From: DATEOR01 sp963766725
GTDB taxonomy: Bacteria; Actinomycetota; Thermoleophilia; Gaiellales; Gaiellaceae
Assembly (NCBI GenBank): GCA_963766725.1
Contig: CAVYBK010000015.1
Coordinates: 108,304-172,303 of the forward strand
Direction of reading: 5' to 3'
DNA length: 64,000 nt
Shown here piece after piece: positions 1 to 8,722 of the stretch (positions are counted from its first letter, which is position 1; each line of letters begins with the position of its first letter). Below the pieces are notes generated by a model. It searched no databases and had not been told where the DNA came from. It worked only from the letters and a program-made list of their open reading frames with translations. Made by a program: the position numbers and the translations under genes.

Positions 1-650
1 ATCGGCAGGCCGACACGGCGCCAGTACTGCCACGAGCTCGCGCCGAGATTCGAGGCCGCCTCCCGCCACTCCTCGCGGAGCCCGTCGATCGCCGGAGCGA
101 TGATGAGGATCATGAGCGGGATCTGGAAATACATGTACGTGACGACGATCCCCCAGAAGCCGAAGAGGGTGAAGCCGTGTCCATAAAGGTCGATGCCGAT
201 CTTGTCGAGCCCGCGAGTGACCGCGCCCACGGTGCCGAGGGTCGCGATGAAAGCGAAGGCGAGCGGCACGCCGCCGAAGTTCGCGGCGACGCCTGAGAAC
301 GTCGTCATGGCCGGCCTGATGAAGCGCGGCGCTTTCGGCGAGATCGCCGCATAGGCGATGAGTAAGCCGAGCAGACCGCCGAGGACAGCCGTGTAGATGC
401 TGATCTTGATGCTGGTGATGTAGGCCGAGCGATACGGCTCGTGAAAGATGGCCGAGACGAATTTCGTCGTCCAGGTGCCGTCGTCTGCCCGGAACGCGCC
501 GATGAGGAGCGCAGCCGCAGGGATGAGCAGGAACGCGATCGCCCAGATGAAGAACGGCGCGACGCCCAGCCAGGCAAGCGGGAAACGCCGTCCGGGCTGC
601 CTTGGAGCGGCGGCCCGGACGGCGTCGATGCTTTCAGCGGTTGCCGCCAG
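1..650 (-). CDS. ABC transporter permease, PotB/FbpB type (C-terminus outside window)
   Basis: Membrane permease of an ABC importer of the polyamine/iron/thiamine class. The minus-strand translation has an N-terminal membrane segment (FFIWAIAFLLIPAAALLIGAF), more hydrophobic segments, and at the window edge the EAA loop that contacts the ATPase (EAASNLGASSWQYW). The frame opens straight after the stop of the binding-protein gene (TAA at 654-656). There is no ATG or GTG near it; CTG at 648-650 is the only start-like codon before the first membrane segment, so the start is unsettled. Partner of the upstream binding protein. The substrate cannot be read from sequence. The C-terminus lies beyond base 1. 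Confidence 0.8.
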   Translation of the reverse strand, partial: MAATAESIDAVRAAAPRQPGRRFPLAWLGVAPFFIWAIAFLLIPAAALLIGAFRADDGTWTTKFVSAIFHEPYRSAYITSIKISIYTAVLGGLLGLLIAYAAISPKAPRFIRPAMTTFSGVAANFGGVPLAFAFIATLGTVGAVTRGLDKIGIDLYGHGFTLFGFWGIVVTYMYFQIPLMILIIAPAIDGLREEWREAASNLGASSWQYWRRVGLP

Positions 651-653
651 GAG

Positions 654-1871
654 TTACCCCGCGACCTCGTTCCAACCGTCGGCGATCGTCTGCGTCGCCG
701 CGTCGTTCTGCTCCGGAGTCGGGAACTCGATGTTCGCGTAGAGGTCCGCCGAGGGCAGCGCGTCGAGCAGGTCCTGCGGGACGACGCCGCGGTCGGACAT
801 GTCCTGGAACCGGGCCGGGTGCGAGTACCCCTTGAGCCAGAGAAGCTGGCCCTCGTCCGAGTAGAGGAACTCCTGCCAGAGCCGGGCGGCGAACGGATTC
901 GGCGCGTCGGCGTTGATCGCCTGGCAGTAGAAGTTCCCGACCGCCGCGTCGGCCGGGACGGTCACTTCCCACGTGATGTTCGACTTGAACTCGGAGCCGT
1001 AGGCGATCTGCAGGTAGTCCCAGTCGATCGTGACCGGTGTCTGGCCGTTGGCGACCGTTGCCGGCGTGGCGTCGACGAGGATGAAGTTGCCCGATGTCCT
1101 TCAGCTCCGCGAAGAAGTCGATGCCGGGCTGGATGTCGTCGAGCGAGCCGCCGTTCGCGACCGAGGCCGCGAAGACCGCCGCGAACGCCGAGCCCGACTC
1201 GCGCGGGATCGCCGTTCAGCGCGACCTTGCCCTTGTACTCGGGCTTCTTCAGGTCGGCCCAGCTCGCCGGGAGCGGAGCGACCTTCGTGTTCGCGCCGAG
1301 CGAGACCGCACCCCAGTAGTCACCCACCCAGGCGCCGTCCGCGTCCTTCAGGTCGTCCGGGATCGTGTCCCACTGCGAGTTCTTGTAGTTGGCATAGAGA
1401 CCGCCGGTCTTGCCCTCCGACGGCGAAGGACGGCCCGACGTCGAGAACGTCCGGGGCGCGATCCTGGCCCTTGAGGGACTTGACGGCCTGGTTCTCCTCG
1501 GCCGAAGACCCGTTCGGGTTGGCATTGTTGATCTTGATGCCGTACTTGGACTGGAAGGTGTCCATGATCTCGCCGTAGTTCGCCCAGTCGGGCGGGAGGG
1601 CGATCGTGTTCAGCGTCCCTTCCTCCTTGGCGGCCGCGACGAGGTCGTCCATGGAGATGTCGGCGCCCGACGCGGGAACCGACGGCGCGCCGCCGCCCGT
1701 GCCCGTGGCGCCACTGGTCGAGGTCTCGTCTCCGCCGCATGCAGCCGCAATAGCCGGCAGCGCCGTCAGGCCTGCTCCGAAGACGACGCTGCGTCGCAAG
1801 AGCGAGCGCCTCGTAAGCCGGGACTCTTCGAGAGCACGCTTGACGCGCTCTTCCAACTCGCGGTCCTGCAT
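654..1871 (-). pseudogene. ABC transporter substrate-binding lipoprotein, three frameshifts
   Basis: Extracellular solute-binding protein feeding the adjacent permease. The N-terminus has a twin-arginine/lipoprotein signal (TRRSLLRR, hydrophobic run, lipobox ending AAAC). The mature part begins EGTLNTIALPPDWANYGEIM, typical of PotD/AfuA-like binding proteins. Three single-base frame jumps, near 1420, 1205 and 1095, break the gene, but each side reads on as the same family (DFFAELKDIG joins NFILVDATPATVANGQ), giving about 405 residues if repaired. GAGGAGG five bases before ATG 1871 fixes the start over an upstream in-frame ATG at 1913. The breaks are probably sequencing errors, because family similarity continues through all three. 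Confidence 0.75.
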
Positions 1872-1933
1872 GTGATCCTCCTCGCCTCGTGTTGAGGATT
1901 CCGATGCTCTCACGGAGCTAGGCTCCCTTCAAG

Positions 1934-2854
1934 ATGCATACACACGTCTTTCTCCAGAAAGGCACCTGGCTCAAATGTGCGCTTCACGCGCACACGACCA
2001 ATTCGGACGGCGAGCTCGCGCCCGCCGACCTCGTCCGCCACTACGAGGAAGCCGGGTTCGACGCGCTCGTCATCACCGACCACTGGATCCGCACGGTCGA
2101 GCCTTCGACGGAGCGCCTGCTGGTCGTTCCGGGGACTGAGCTCGACGCGCTGCGCGGGGACGGGAAGACGTACGCGCACGTGCTCGCGCTCGGCGTCGAG
2201 TCGGATCCCGAGCCTCCCGCAGCCGATTTTCCCGGGCTCGAGGAGACCGTCGCCTGGGTGCGCGCAAACGGCGGCGTGCCCTTCATCGCGCACACGTACT
2301 GGAGCGGCCTGCGCACCGACGAGTTCGAGGAGATCGAGGGGCTCGCCGGCATCGAGGTCTTCAACGCAGGCTGCGAGCTCGAGGTCGGGCGCGGCCACGC
2401 CGGCCTCCACTGGGACGAGGCGCTCCAGTCGGGGCGGGACCTCCTCGCCATCGCGACAGATGACTCCCATCACCCGGGCAAGGACAGCGCGCAGGCGTGG
2501 GTGTGGGCCCGCTGCGAGGAGAAGAGCCGGGAGGCGCTCCTCGCCGCTCTCGACTCGGGCTCCTTCTACAGCTCGACAGCGCCGGAGATCGCCGGGCTCG
2601 AGACCGAGGGAGACGACGTGCGAGTCCGCTGCAGCCCCGCGCGCAGCATCACGCTTCTCACCGGCCGGACGAAGGGCGCGCGCGTGAACGCGGGCGAGGG
2701 CGCCTACATCTACTCGGGCGAGGTGCTCGGGACCGACGGCAACGGCCTCATCACCGAGGCGCGGCTCACACGCCCGCGCGGGACACCGCATGGGCGCCTC
2801 GAGGTCGAGGACGAGGCCGGCCGGCGCGCATGGACGAATCCGCTATGGCCCTAG
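1934..2854 (+). CDS. PHP-domain phosphoesterase family protein
   Basis: Metal-dependent PHP-superfamily hydrolase, 306 residues. Motif I is LHAHTTNSDGE near residue 18, motif II ITDHW near 47; FIAHTYW near 118 and ATDDSHHPGKDS near 177 supply further His/Asp metal ligands. The C-terminal third resembles the beta-rich tail of stand-alone PHP proteins of the CehA/McbA or TrpH class. The substrate is unknown; such proteins hydrolyse phosphodiesters, phosphomonoesters or carbamates. It is divergent from the binding-protein gene and its 3' end overlaps the start of glpD by up to 25 bases, suggesting translational coupling. TAGGCT at 1919-1924, nine bases before ATG, may be its -10. Confidence 0.8.
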   Translation: MHTHVFLQKGTWLKCALHAHTTNSDGELAPADLVRHYEEAGFDALVITDHWIRTVEPSTERLLVVPGTELDALRGDGKTYAHVLALGVESDPEPPAADFPGLEETVAWVRANGGVPFIAHTYWSGLRTDEFEEIEGLAGIEVFNAGCELEVGRGHAGLHWDEALQSGRDLLAIATDDSHHPGKDSAQAWVWARCEEKSREALLAALDSGSFYSSTAPEIAGLETEGDDVRVRCSPARSITLLTGRTKGARVNAGEGAYIYSGEVLGTDGNGLITEARLTRPRGTPHGRLEVEDEAGRRAWTNPLWP

Positions 2855-4347
2855 AGTGGCGCGGAGAGGCGCTCGAGGAGCTCGCGGGCCGCGAGTTCGA
2901 CCTGCTGGTCATCGGTGCCGGGATCATCGGAGCCGGCATCGCCAACGAGGCGGCGCGCGCGGGGCTCGCGGTCGCGCTCGTCGACAAGGGCGACTTCGGC
3001 GCCGCGACGTCGAGCTCGTCCTCGAAGCTCATCCACGGCGGCCTCCGCTACCTGCGTCTCGGCGACGTACGGCTCGTCCGCGAGGCACACAAGGAGAGGC
3101 GCGCCCTCATGCGCGTCGTCGCCCCGCATCTCGTCCGGCGCCTGCCGTTCCTCTTCCCGGTCTACGAGCGCGGCCCCTATCGCGCGTTCACGATCCAGAC
3201 CGGGCTCTGGCTCTACTCCACTCTCGCGCGCGAGCGCCTCGGCGGCCTCGTTCCTCCGGAGCGATCGCTGCGCAGCATCCCGCCTCTTCGGCTCGAAGGC
3301 CTGCGCGGCTGCGGGCTCTACGCCGACGCGTGGACACACGACAGCCGCCTGTGCCTTGCCAACGTCCGCGCCGCAGCCGATGCGGGCGCCACCGTCCTCA
3401 ACTACGCGGAGGTGACGGAGCTCCGGAGTGAGGGCGGGCGCGTCGCGGGAGCGGAGGTGCGTGACCTTCTCGGCGGCGAGACCGCGAGCGTCAGCGCCCG
3501 GGTCGTCGTCAACGCGACGGGCCCATGGGTAGACCGGCTGCGGCGGCTCGAAGACCCCACGGCACCGCCGTCCATCCGCCTGAGCAAGGGCGCCCACGCG
3601 ATCCTCCGCCTCGAGCAGCCGTGGAGCGCCGCGCTGACGATCCCCCACGACACCGTCCGCGTCTCCTTCGCCGTCCCGTGGGAAGGGATGCTCCTCCTCG
3701 GCACGACCGACACGCTCTACGAGGGCGAGCCCGACGACGCCGCGGCGACTCCGGAGGACATCGACCAGATCCTCGCCGAGGCCGCGGTCGCGCTCGAGCC
3801 GGACGCGCTTCGGCCCGACGCGATCCGCTCGGTGTACGCCGGGCTGCGCGTCCTTCCCGGCGCAGAAGGAGCGACCGCGAGCGCGAGGCGGGAGACCGTC
3901 TACCAACGCGGCCCGGGCGGGATGCTCACCGTCGCCGGCGGCAAGCTCACGACCTACCGGCAGATCGCGCTCGACGCGCTCCGGCAGGTGCGCGGCGACC
4001 TCGGGCTGCACCGCCTCCCCGGCAGCCCCGTGCCCCTGCCCGGGGCCGAGGGACTGGCCGAGGCCGGCGTCCGCCTCGCCCGCGCGAACCCCGATCTCGA
4101 GCCCGCGGTCCGCTCGCATCTGGCCCACCTGTACGGGAGCCTCGCCGCCGAGGTTCTCGAGGAAGCGGCCGACGATCCATCTCTCCTCGAACGGCTCAAC
4201 CCCGAGGGGCCGGACATCGCCGCCCAGGCCGTCTACGCGCAGCGGCGCGAATGGGCATGCAAGCCGGAGGACATCCTCAGGCGGCGCACGACTCTCGAGC
4301 TGCGCGGCCTGCGGCCGACGAGGAAACTCGCGGAAGTCCTCGGCTAG
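2830..4347 (+). CDS. glpD: Aerobic glycerol-3-phosphate dehydrogenase
   Basis: FAD-dependent, membrane-associated oxidation of sn-glycerol-3-phosphate to dihydroxyacetone phosphate, feeding electrons to quinone. About 505 residues, normal for GlpD. The FAD Rossmann motif is VIGAGIIGAGIANEAARAG near residue 25, followed by the family signature SSSSSKLIHGGLRYL near 55 and the C-terminal DAO helical domain (ILRRRTTLELRGL). Two in-frame ATGs, 2830 and 2845, are possible starts and both overlap the PHP gene stop. No glpF or glpK is nearby, so the phosphate substrate probably comes from lipid or glycerol pathways elsewhere. It converges on the aldehyde dehydrogenase, with the two stops overlapping at 4344-4347. 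Confidence 0.93.
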   Translation: MDESAMALEWRGEALEELAGREFDLLVIGAGIIGAGIANEAARAGLAVALVDKGDFGAATSSSSSKLIHGGLRYLRLGDVRLVREAHKERRALMRVVAPHLVRRLPFLFPVYERGPYRAFTIQTGLWLYSTLARERLGGLVPPERSLRSIPPLRLEGLRGCGLYADAWTHDSRLCLANVRAAADAGATVLNYAEVTELRSEGGRVAGAEVRDLLGGETASVSARVVVNATGPWVDRLRRLEDPTAPPSIRLSKGAHAILRLEQPWSAALTIPHDTVRVSFAVPWEGMLLLGTTDTLYEGEPDDAAATPEDIDQILAEAAVALEPDALRPDAIRSVYAGLRVLPGAEGATASARRETVYQRGPGGMLTVAGGKLTTYRQIALDALRQVRGDLGLHRLPGSPVPLPGAEGLAEAGVRLARANPDLEPAVRSHLAHLYGSLAAEVLEEAADDPSLLERLNPEGPDIAAQAVYAQRREWACKPEDILRRRTTLELRGLRPTRKLAEVLG

Positions 4348-5783
4348 AGCTCGACGATCACGGTCTTCGTCTCCGTGAACGTGTCGAAGGGGTGGCGCCC
4401 ACCCACGCGGCCGATTCCGCTCCGCGAGCCGGCGCGCCCGCCGAACGGCAGGTGGCTCTCCCAGTAGTTGGACGACTCGTTGACGTTCACCCAGCCGGCG
4501 CGCGCTGACTCGGCGAAGCGCAGGCCGCGGCGCAGATCCTGCGTGAAGACCGCCGTGAGCAGGCCGTACGGCGAGGCGTCGATCAGCGCGAGCGCCTCCT
4601 CCTCGGCCGCGATCGTCGAGATCGGGACGATGGGCCCGAACGTCTCCTCCGTCGAGACTTCCATGTCGTGGGTGACGCGGGCGAGCACCGTCGGCTCGTA
4701 GTAGAGGCCGGTCGGGTAGCCCTCGGCGCGGCTGCCGCCCGCTACGACCTCGGCGCCGCGCTCGACCGCGTCGCCGATGTGGCGGTCCATCTTCTCCGCG
4801 ACGGGCTCGTTGTTCAGCGGGCCCATGGTCGTGTCGTCGGCGAAGGGGTCGCCGAGGCGGATCTCCTTCGCCATCGCGGCGGCGAGCTTGTCGAGGTAGG
4901 CGTCGTGCACCGATTCGTGGACGAGGAAGCGCTCGCCCGCCGTGCAGCTCTGGCCCGCGCAGAGGAAGGAGGCGACGAGCGTCGCCGCGACAGCCTTGTC
5001 CAGATCGGCATCCTCGAGGACGACCACCGGCCCGTTCCCGCCCATCTCGAGGAGGAGCGACTTGCCGGCCGCCCGCTCGGCGACCTTGTATCCGGTCGTG
5101 ATCGAGCCGATGAAGCCGATCGCGTGCGTATCGGCGCTGCCCGCGACCTCGTCGCCGACGACGGAGCCCTGGCCGGTGACCATGTTGAAGACGCCCGCCG
5201 GAAGCTCGGCCGCAGCGATGCACTCGGCGAGCTTCACGGCCGCCACCGACGTCGTCGGCGCCGGCACCCAGACGACGGCGTTCCCGGCCGCGAGCGCGGG
5301 CGCGATCACCTCCGCCGGCATCGTGTACGGCCAGTTCCACGGCGTGATCACGCCGACGACGCCCTTCGGCACGCGGTAGACGAGCACCCGCTTGCCCGCG
5401 TCCACGGACGGCGGCATCGACCCTTCGAGGCGCCGCGCGTCGGCCGCCGCCATGAGCCAGTACCGCTCGAGCTCGTCGACCTCGTCGTAGGCCTCCGCCT
5501 TGAGCGGCTTGCCCTGGTCGAGGGTCAGTGTGCGAGCCAGGTCGTCCCGCCGCTCGGCGACGACCGCGGCGATCCGCTCCATCGCCTCGGCCCGCTCGAA
5601 GACCGAACGCTCAGCCCAGCCGCGCCACGCTGCGTTGGCCGCCGCGATCGCGCGCTCGGCGTCCTCGCGCGTCCCCTCGGGAAGAGTGCCGAGGCTCTCC
5701 CCCGTCGCGGGGCTCGTTGCCTCCAGGCGCGCGCCGGACTCGCTCTCCACCCACTCGCCCGCGATATACATGCCGTGCTCCAC
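4344..5783 (-). CDS. NAD(P)-dependent aldehyde dehydrogenase, succinate-semialdehyde-type
   Basis: Aldehyde dehydrogenase superfamily, 479 residues, full length. Visible motifs are the oxyanion Asn region ITPWNWPY near residue 145, the general-base Glu in LLLEMGGNGP near 245, and the catalytic Cys in AGQSCTAG near 280. The C-terminal motif TEETFGPIVPI is present. A likely role is oxidation of a semialdehyde or amino-aldehyde from polyamine or GABA breakdown, which fits the nearby PotB/PotD-type importer, but the substrate is inference. A second, diverged paralogue lies at 33847-35307. Start is GTG at 5783. Mono-cistronic on the minus strand. Confidence 0.9.
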   Translation of the reverse strand: MEHGMYIAGEWVESESGARLEATSPATGESLGTLPEGTREDAERAIAAANAAWRGWAERSVFERAEAMERIAAVVAERRDDLARTLTLDQGKPLKAEAYDEVDELERYWLMAAADARRLEGSMPPSVDAGKRVLVYRVPKGVVGVITPWNWPYTMPAEVIAPALAAGNAVVWVPAPTTSVAAVKLAECIAAAELPAGVFNMVTGQGSVVGDEVAGSADTHAIGFIGSITTGYKVAERAAGKSLLLEMGGNGPVVVLEDADLDKAVAATLVASFLCAGQSCTAGERFLVHESVHDAYLDKLAAAMAKEIRLGDPFADDTTMGPLNNEPVAEKMDRHIGDAVERGAEVVAGGSRAEGYPTGLYYEPTVLARVTHDMEVSTEETFGPIVPISTIAAEEEALALIDASPYGLLTAVFTQDLRRGLRFAESARAGWVNVNESSNYWESHLPFGGRAGSRSGIGRVGGRHPFDTFTETKTVIVEL

Positions 5784-5867
5784 GGCGAGAGTCTCGCATC
5801 AGCCCATCATTCGCGCACGGACGCCGTATGGAAGGCAGCGCGTCCACTCCCCTCGGACGCGCGATGG

Positions 5868-5901
5868 GAGGCGGGCGGGGCTGTGGCGCCCCGTCCGCCT
5901 C
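5868..5901 (-). terminator. Rho-independent terminator after the glutamate-synthase-like operon
   Basis: A 14-bp stem (5868-5881 with 5888-5901, one G-U wobble) and a 6-nt loop lie just past the stop of the small membrane protein at 5908. It marks the 3' end of the minus-strand operon that begins at 11071. No long T-run follows, as is common in high-GC terminators. Confidence 0.65.
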
Positions 5902-5907
5902 TCGAGC

Positions 5908-6066
5908 TCAGCGGAGCAAGAGGAGGAGCGCGATGCCGATCGCGAAGACGACCAGGCCGGCGACAAGAGCTGCCGGGCTCCCTGGTCCACCGCGGCCGAC
6001 TGCCGGATCCGGCGCCCGGTCCTTTGGCGGAAGGTTCGGCGGGGTCGGCGGGGTGATCTGGCTCAT
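5908..6066 (-). CDS. Small single-span membrane protein, proline-rich N-terminus
   Basis: Unrecognised 52-residue protein. The N-terminal half is Pro/Gly-rich and probably disordered (MSQITPPTPPNLPPKDR). The C-terminal half is one membrane span (LVAGLVVFAIGIALLLLL) ending in a single Arg. ATG 6066 lies two bases after the stop of the 144-residue protein, so it is the last gene of the glutamate-synthase-like operon. This architecture occurs widely in actinobacteria without an assigned function. Possibly a membrane tether, which is conjecture. Confidence 0.6.
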   Translation of the reverse strand: MSQITPPTPPNLPPKDRAPDPAVGRGGPGSPAALVAGLVVFAIGIALLLLLR

Positions 6067-6068
6067 GG

Positions 6069-6503
6069 CTAGTGCGCTGGTGGCTCCCAGCCCTCGAGGA
6101 CCGGCGGGTGGTAGTCCGTGCCCACCGTCTTCGAGCCCTCGACCCACGGGCCGAGCTCGGGCTGGGGGAACTTGGTGTGCTGCTCCTTCAGCTGGATGCC
6201 GTAGGAGTTCCCCGACTGCAGGTGCTTGACGAGCACCTTGCGCGCGATCTCGTTCTCGCGCCCCTCGGGGATGTCGAAGTAGATGCGGATGAAGGAGTTC
6301 GAGTAGCGGTCGAAGACGGCCGGTGTGCCCTCCTCCTCGAGGAGCTCGACGTCCTCGAGCCAGTTGATGTCCTGGCCCGGCGTCGCGGCCTCGAGGTCGA
6401 CGTCGTCGAGCTCGGAGATGTTCTCCTGGTAGGCCTGCCGCTTTCCCGACAGGTACTCGGAGTCGATGTCCTTGATCTTCTCGGGCTCGCCTCGCGCAGC
6501 CAT
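6069..6503 (-). CDS. Conserved hypothetical protein of the glutamate-synthase-like operon
   Basis: Unrecognised soluble acidic protein, 144 residues, no signal peptide or membrane span. The N-terminal part is charged and helical (SGKRQAYQENISELDDVDLE), the middle holds a compact domain (SFIRIYFDIPEGRENEIARKV), and the tail is rich in Pro and aromatic residues (LGPWVEGSKTVGTDYHPP). Its ATG overlaps the stop of the FMN subunit (TGATG), so it is translationally coupled to it and may be a partner of the synthase complex. Not matched by me to any Mgs, Glx or Glt subunit. Confidence 0.65.
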   Translation of the reverse strand: MAARGEPEKIKDIDSEYLSGKRQAYQENISELDDVDLEAATPGQDINWLEDVELLEEEGTPAVFDRYSNSFIRIYFDIPEGRENEIARKVLVKHLQSGNSYGIQLKEQHTKFPQPELGPWVEGSKTVGTDYHPPVLEGWEPPAH

Positions 6504-7932
6504 CAGTCGGCCGCTCCGGCCATGTCCTCGCTGGACTCGGGCAGGTAGTCGACCGGGAACTCGAGGTGCTTCTCGAGCAGCCGCTCGATCTTGGCGAGCG
6601 CGCGCTCCTCGGTCACGCCGGGGATCCAGTCCGTGCCTGCGAGCGGCACCTTCGCCATCGCGGCCGCCTCGACGGTCAGCGCGCACAGGTCCTCGGGCTC
6701 GAGCGAGTGCACGTTCGTCTTCCCGCACGCGCGCGCGAGCATCTGCACCTCGAGCGTCAGCGTGTGGAGGAAGTTGTAGACGCGCTCGGCGGCCTCGTCG
6801 ACGACGAGCCGCTTGCGGAGCTCGGGATCCTGTGTGGTGATGCCGACCGGGCAGCGCCCGGTATGGCAGTGGTAGCACTGGCCGGCGGGGACGCCGATCG
6901 TGCCCTCGTAGTCGGTGACGCCCGGGATCTCCTTGTTGCAGTTGAGAGCCATGAGGGCCGCGTGCCCGATCGCCACCGCCTTCGCGCCGAGCGAGAGCGC
7001 CTTGGCGACGTCGCCGCCGTTTCGGATCCCGCCCGCGACGACGAGGTCGATCTCGTCGGCGAGGCCGACGTCCTCGAGCGCGCGACGCGCCTCCGGGATC
7101 GCCGCCATGAGCGGGATGCCCGTCTCCTCGGTGGCGGTGTGCGGGCCCCGCGCCCGGTGCCGCCCTCGGCACCGTCGAGATAGATGATGTCCGGCCCGCA
7201 CTTGGCCGCCATGCGCACATCGTCGTACACGCGCGCGGCGCCGAGCTTGAGCTGGATCGGGATCTGGTAGTCGGTCGCCTCCCGGATCTCCTGGATCTTC
7301 AGCGAGAGGTCGTCCGGGCCGAGCCAGTCGGGATGTCGCGCCGGCGAGCGCTGGTCGATCCCGGGCGGGAGCGAGCGCATCTCCGCGACCTGCTCGGTGA
7401 CCTTCTGGCCCATGAGGTGGCCGCCGAGGCCGACCTTGCAGCCCTGGCCGATGAAGAACTCACAGGCGTCCGCGAGCATGAGGTGGTGCGGGTTGAACCC
7501 GTACCGGCTCTGGATGCACTGGTAGTACCACTTCGTCGAGAGGTCGCGCTCCGGCGGGATCATCCCGCCCTCCCCCGAGCACGTCGCCGTTCCGGCCATG
7601 GACGCACCCTTCGCGAGCGCCATCTTCGCCTCGAGCGAGAGCGCGCCGAAGCTCATGCCCGTGATGTAGACGGGGATGTCGAGCTCGATCGGGTTCTTCG
7701 CGAAGCGCGCGCCGAGGACGGTCTTCGTCTGGCACTTCTCGCGGTAGCCCTCGATCACGAACCGGGTCAGCGTGCCCGGCATGAACATGAGCTCGTCCCA
7801 GTGCGGGATCTTCTTGAACATCGAGAAGCCGCGCATGCGATAGCGCCCGAGCTCGGACTTCATGTGGATGTCGTTGATGACCTCCGGAGTGAAGATCCGG
7901 CTGTGGCCGAGGACGTGCTCGTCGGAGGACAT
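6503..7932 (-). pseudogene. FMN-binding glutamate synthase-type subunit (MgsC/GlxD/GltB-like), one frameshift
   Basis: Catalytic FMN/Fe-S subunit of a split glutamate-synthase-like enzyme. It would add ammonia-derived nitrogen, or methylamine in N-methylglutamate synthase, to a 2-oxo acid. Motifs are the TIM-barrel FMN region (PVYITGMSFGALSLEAKMA), GGIRNGGDVAKAL, and the Fe-S cysteines in CYHCHTGRCPVGITTQDP. One frame jump near 7155 lies between DGAEGGTG and the continuing GPHTATEETG; otherwise it is full length at about 475 residues. ATG 7932 overlaps the preceding stop as TGATG. The N-terminal amidotransferase and C-terminal GXGXG domains of ordinary GltB are encoded by separate upstream genes. 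Confidence 0.85.
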
Positions 7933-8722
7933 CAGAGCACCAGCTTCCTTTCCGGCCGGCTCGAGGTTGTCGTAGTTGTAGAGCACCTTGCCGCAGACGA
8001 ACTTCTGCAGCTCCGGCGGGTCGCCGAGCGCCGTAGATCGAGAACTTGCGGTTGACGAACTCGGTGTCCGCGTCCGTCCACTCGCCCGGCACGCAGTCGA
8101 TCCCGAGCGACTTGACCTTGCCGCCGACGTAGATCGTCCCGTCGTACATCGAGTCGCCGAGGCCCTGGCCGACGTTGCCGCAGAGGATCTGGCGGCCGCG
8201 CTGCATCATGAAGCCGGTCATCGAGCCCGCATCGCCCATGACGATGATCGTCCCGCCCTTCTGGTCGATCCCGGAACGCGCACCGACCTGGCCCTTGACG
8301 ACGAGGTCGCCGCCGCGGAGGGCCGCACCGGTGAGCGAGCCCGCGTTCCCTTCGACCACGACGACGCCGGACATCATGTTCTCGCAGGCCGACCAGCCGA
8401 CGCGGCCGTTGATCTGGATCTCGGGCCCGTCGATCAGGCCGCACCCGAAGTAGCCGAGCGAGCCGTCGAAGGTGATCTTGCAGCGGGTGAGGATGCCGAC
8501 GCCGATCGAGTGCTTCGCGCCCGGGTTCTGGACGGTGACGTCCGTGATCCCCTCTTCGTAGAGGAGGCGGCGAAGCTCGAGGTTGATCTGGCGCGTGGAG
8601 AGGTCGCGCGCGTCGAAGGTCGCCTTGCCGTCCTCGACCTTCGCCGTGCGCGGAGCCTCGGCGTTGGGCTCGGCGAGCCCGCGCGCGTCGTACGTGATGC
8701 GCTGCTCGCCTACCGCTGCCAC
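7932..8722 (-). pseudogene. GXGXG-domain subunit (MgsB/GlxC/GltB C-terminal-like), frame-broken 3' end
   Basis: Right-handed beta-helix GXGXG subunit corresponding to the C-terminal domain of glutamate synthase. The repeats are clear: SACENMMSGVVVVEGNAGS, LRGGDLVVKGQVGARSG, KGGTIIVMGDAGSMTGF, GNVGQGLGDSMYDGTIYVG. GTG 8722 overlaps the amidotransferase gene by 13 bases. The last part is frame-shifted near 8026: SIYGA continues in another frame as GDPPELQKFVCGKVLYNYDN. A second shift is needed to reach the TGA at 7934 that overlaps the next ATG; without it the two genes would read as one fusion. About 260 residues if repaired. Confidence 0.8.

Noticed and set aside
2851..5340. Very long minus-strand open frame across glpD and the aldehyde dehydrogenase
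   Set aside because: It is Arg/Gly-rich shadow translation opposite or out of frame with two genes that have complete catalytic motifs.
7932..8722. A genuine fusion of the GXGXG and FMN subunits
   Set aside because: After the frame jump the two domains share a frame, but a TGA overlapping the ATG (TGATG) is present in the neighbouring frame, matching the coupled split genes of known clusters; an indel is the simpler explanation.
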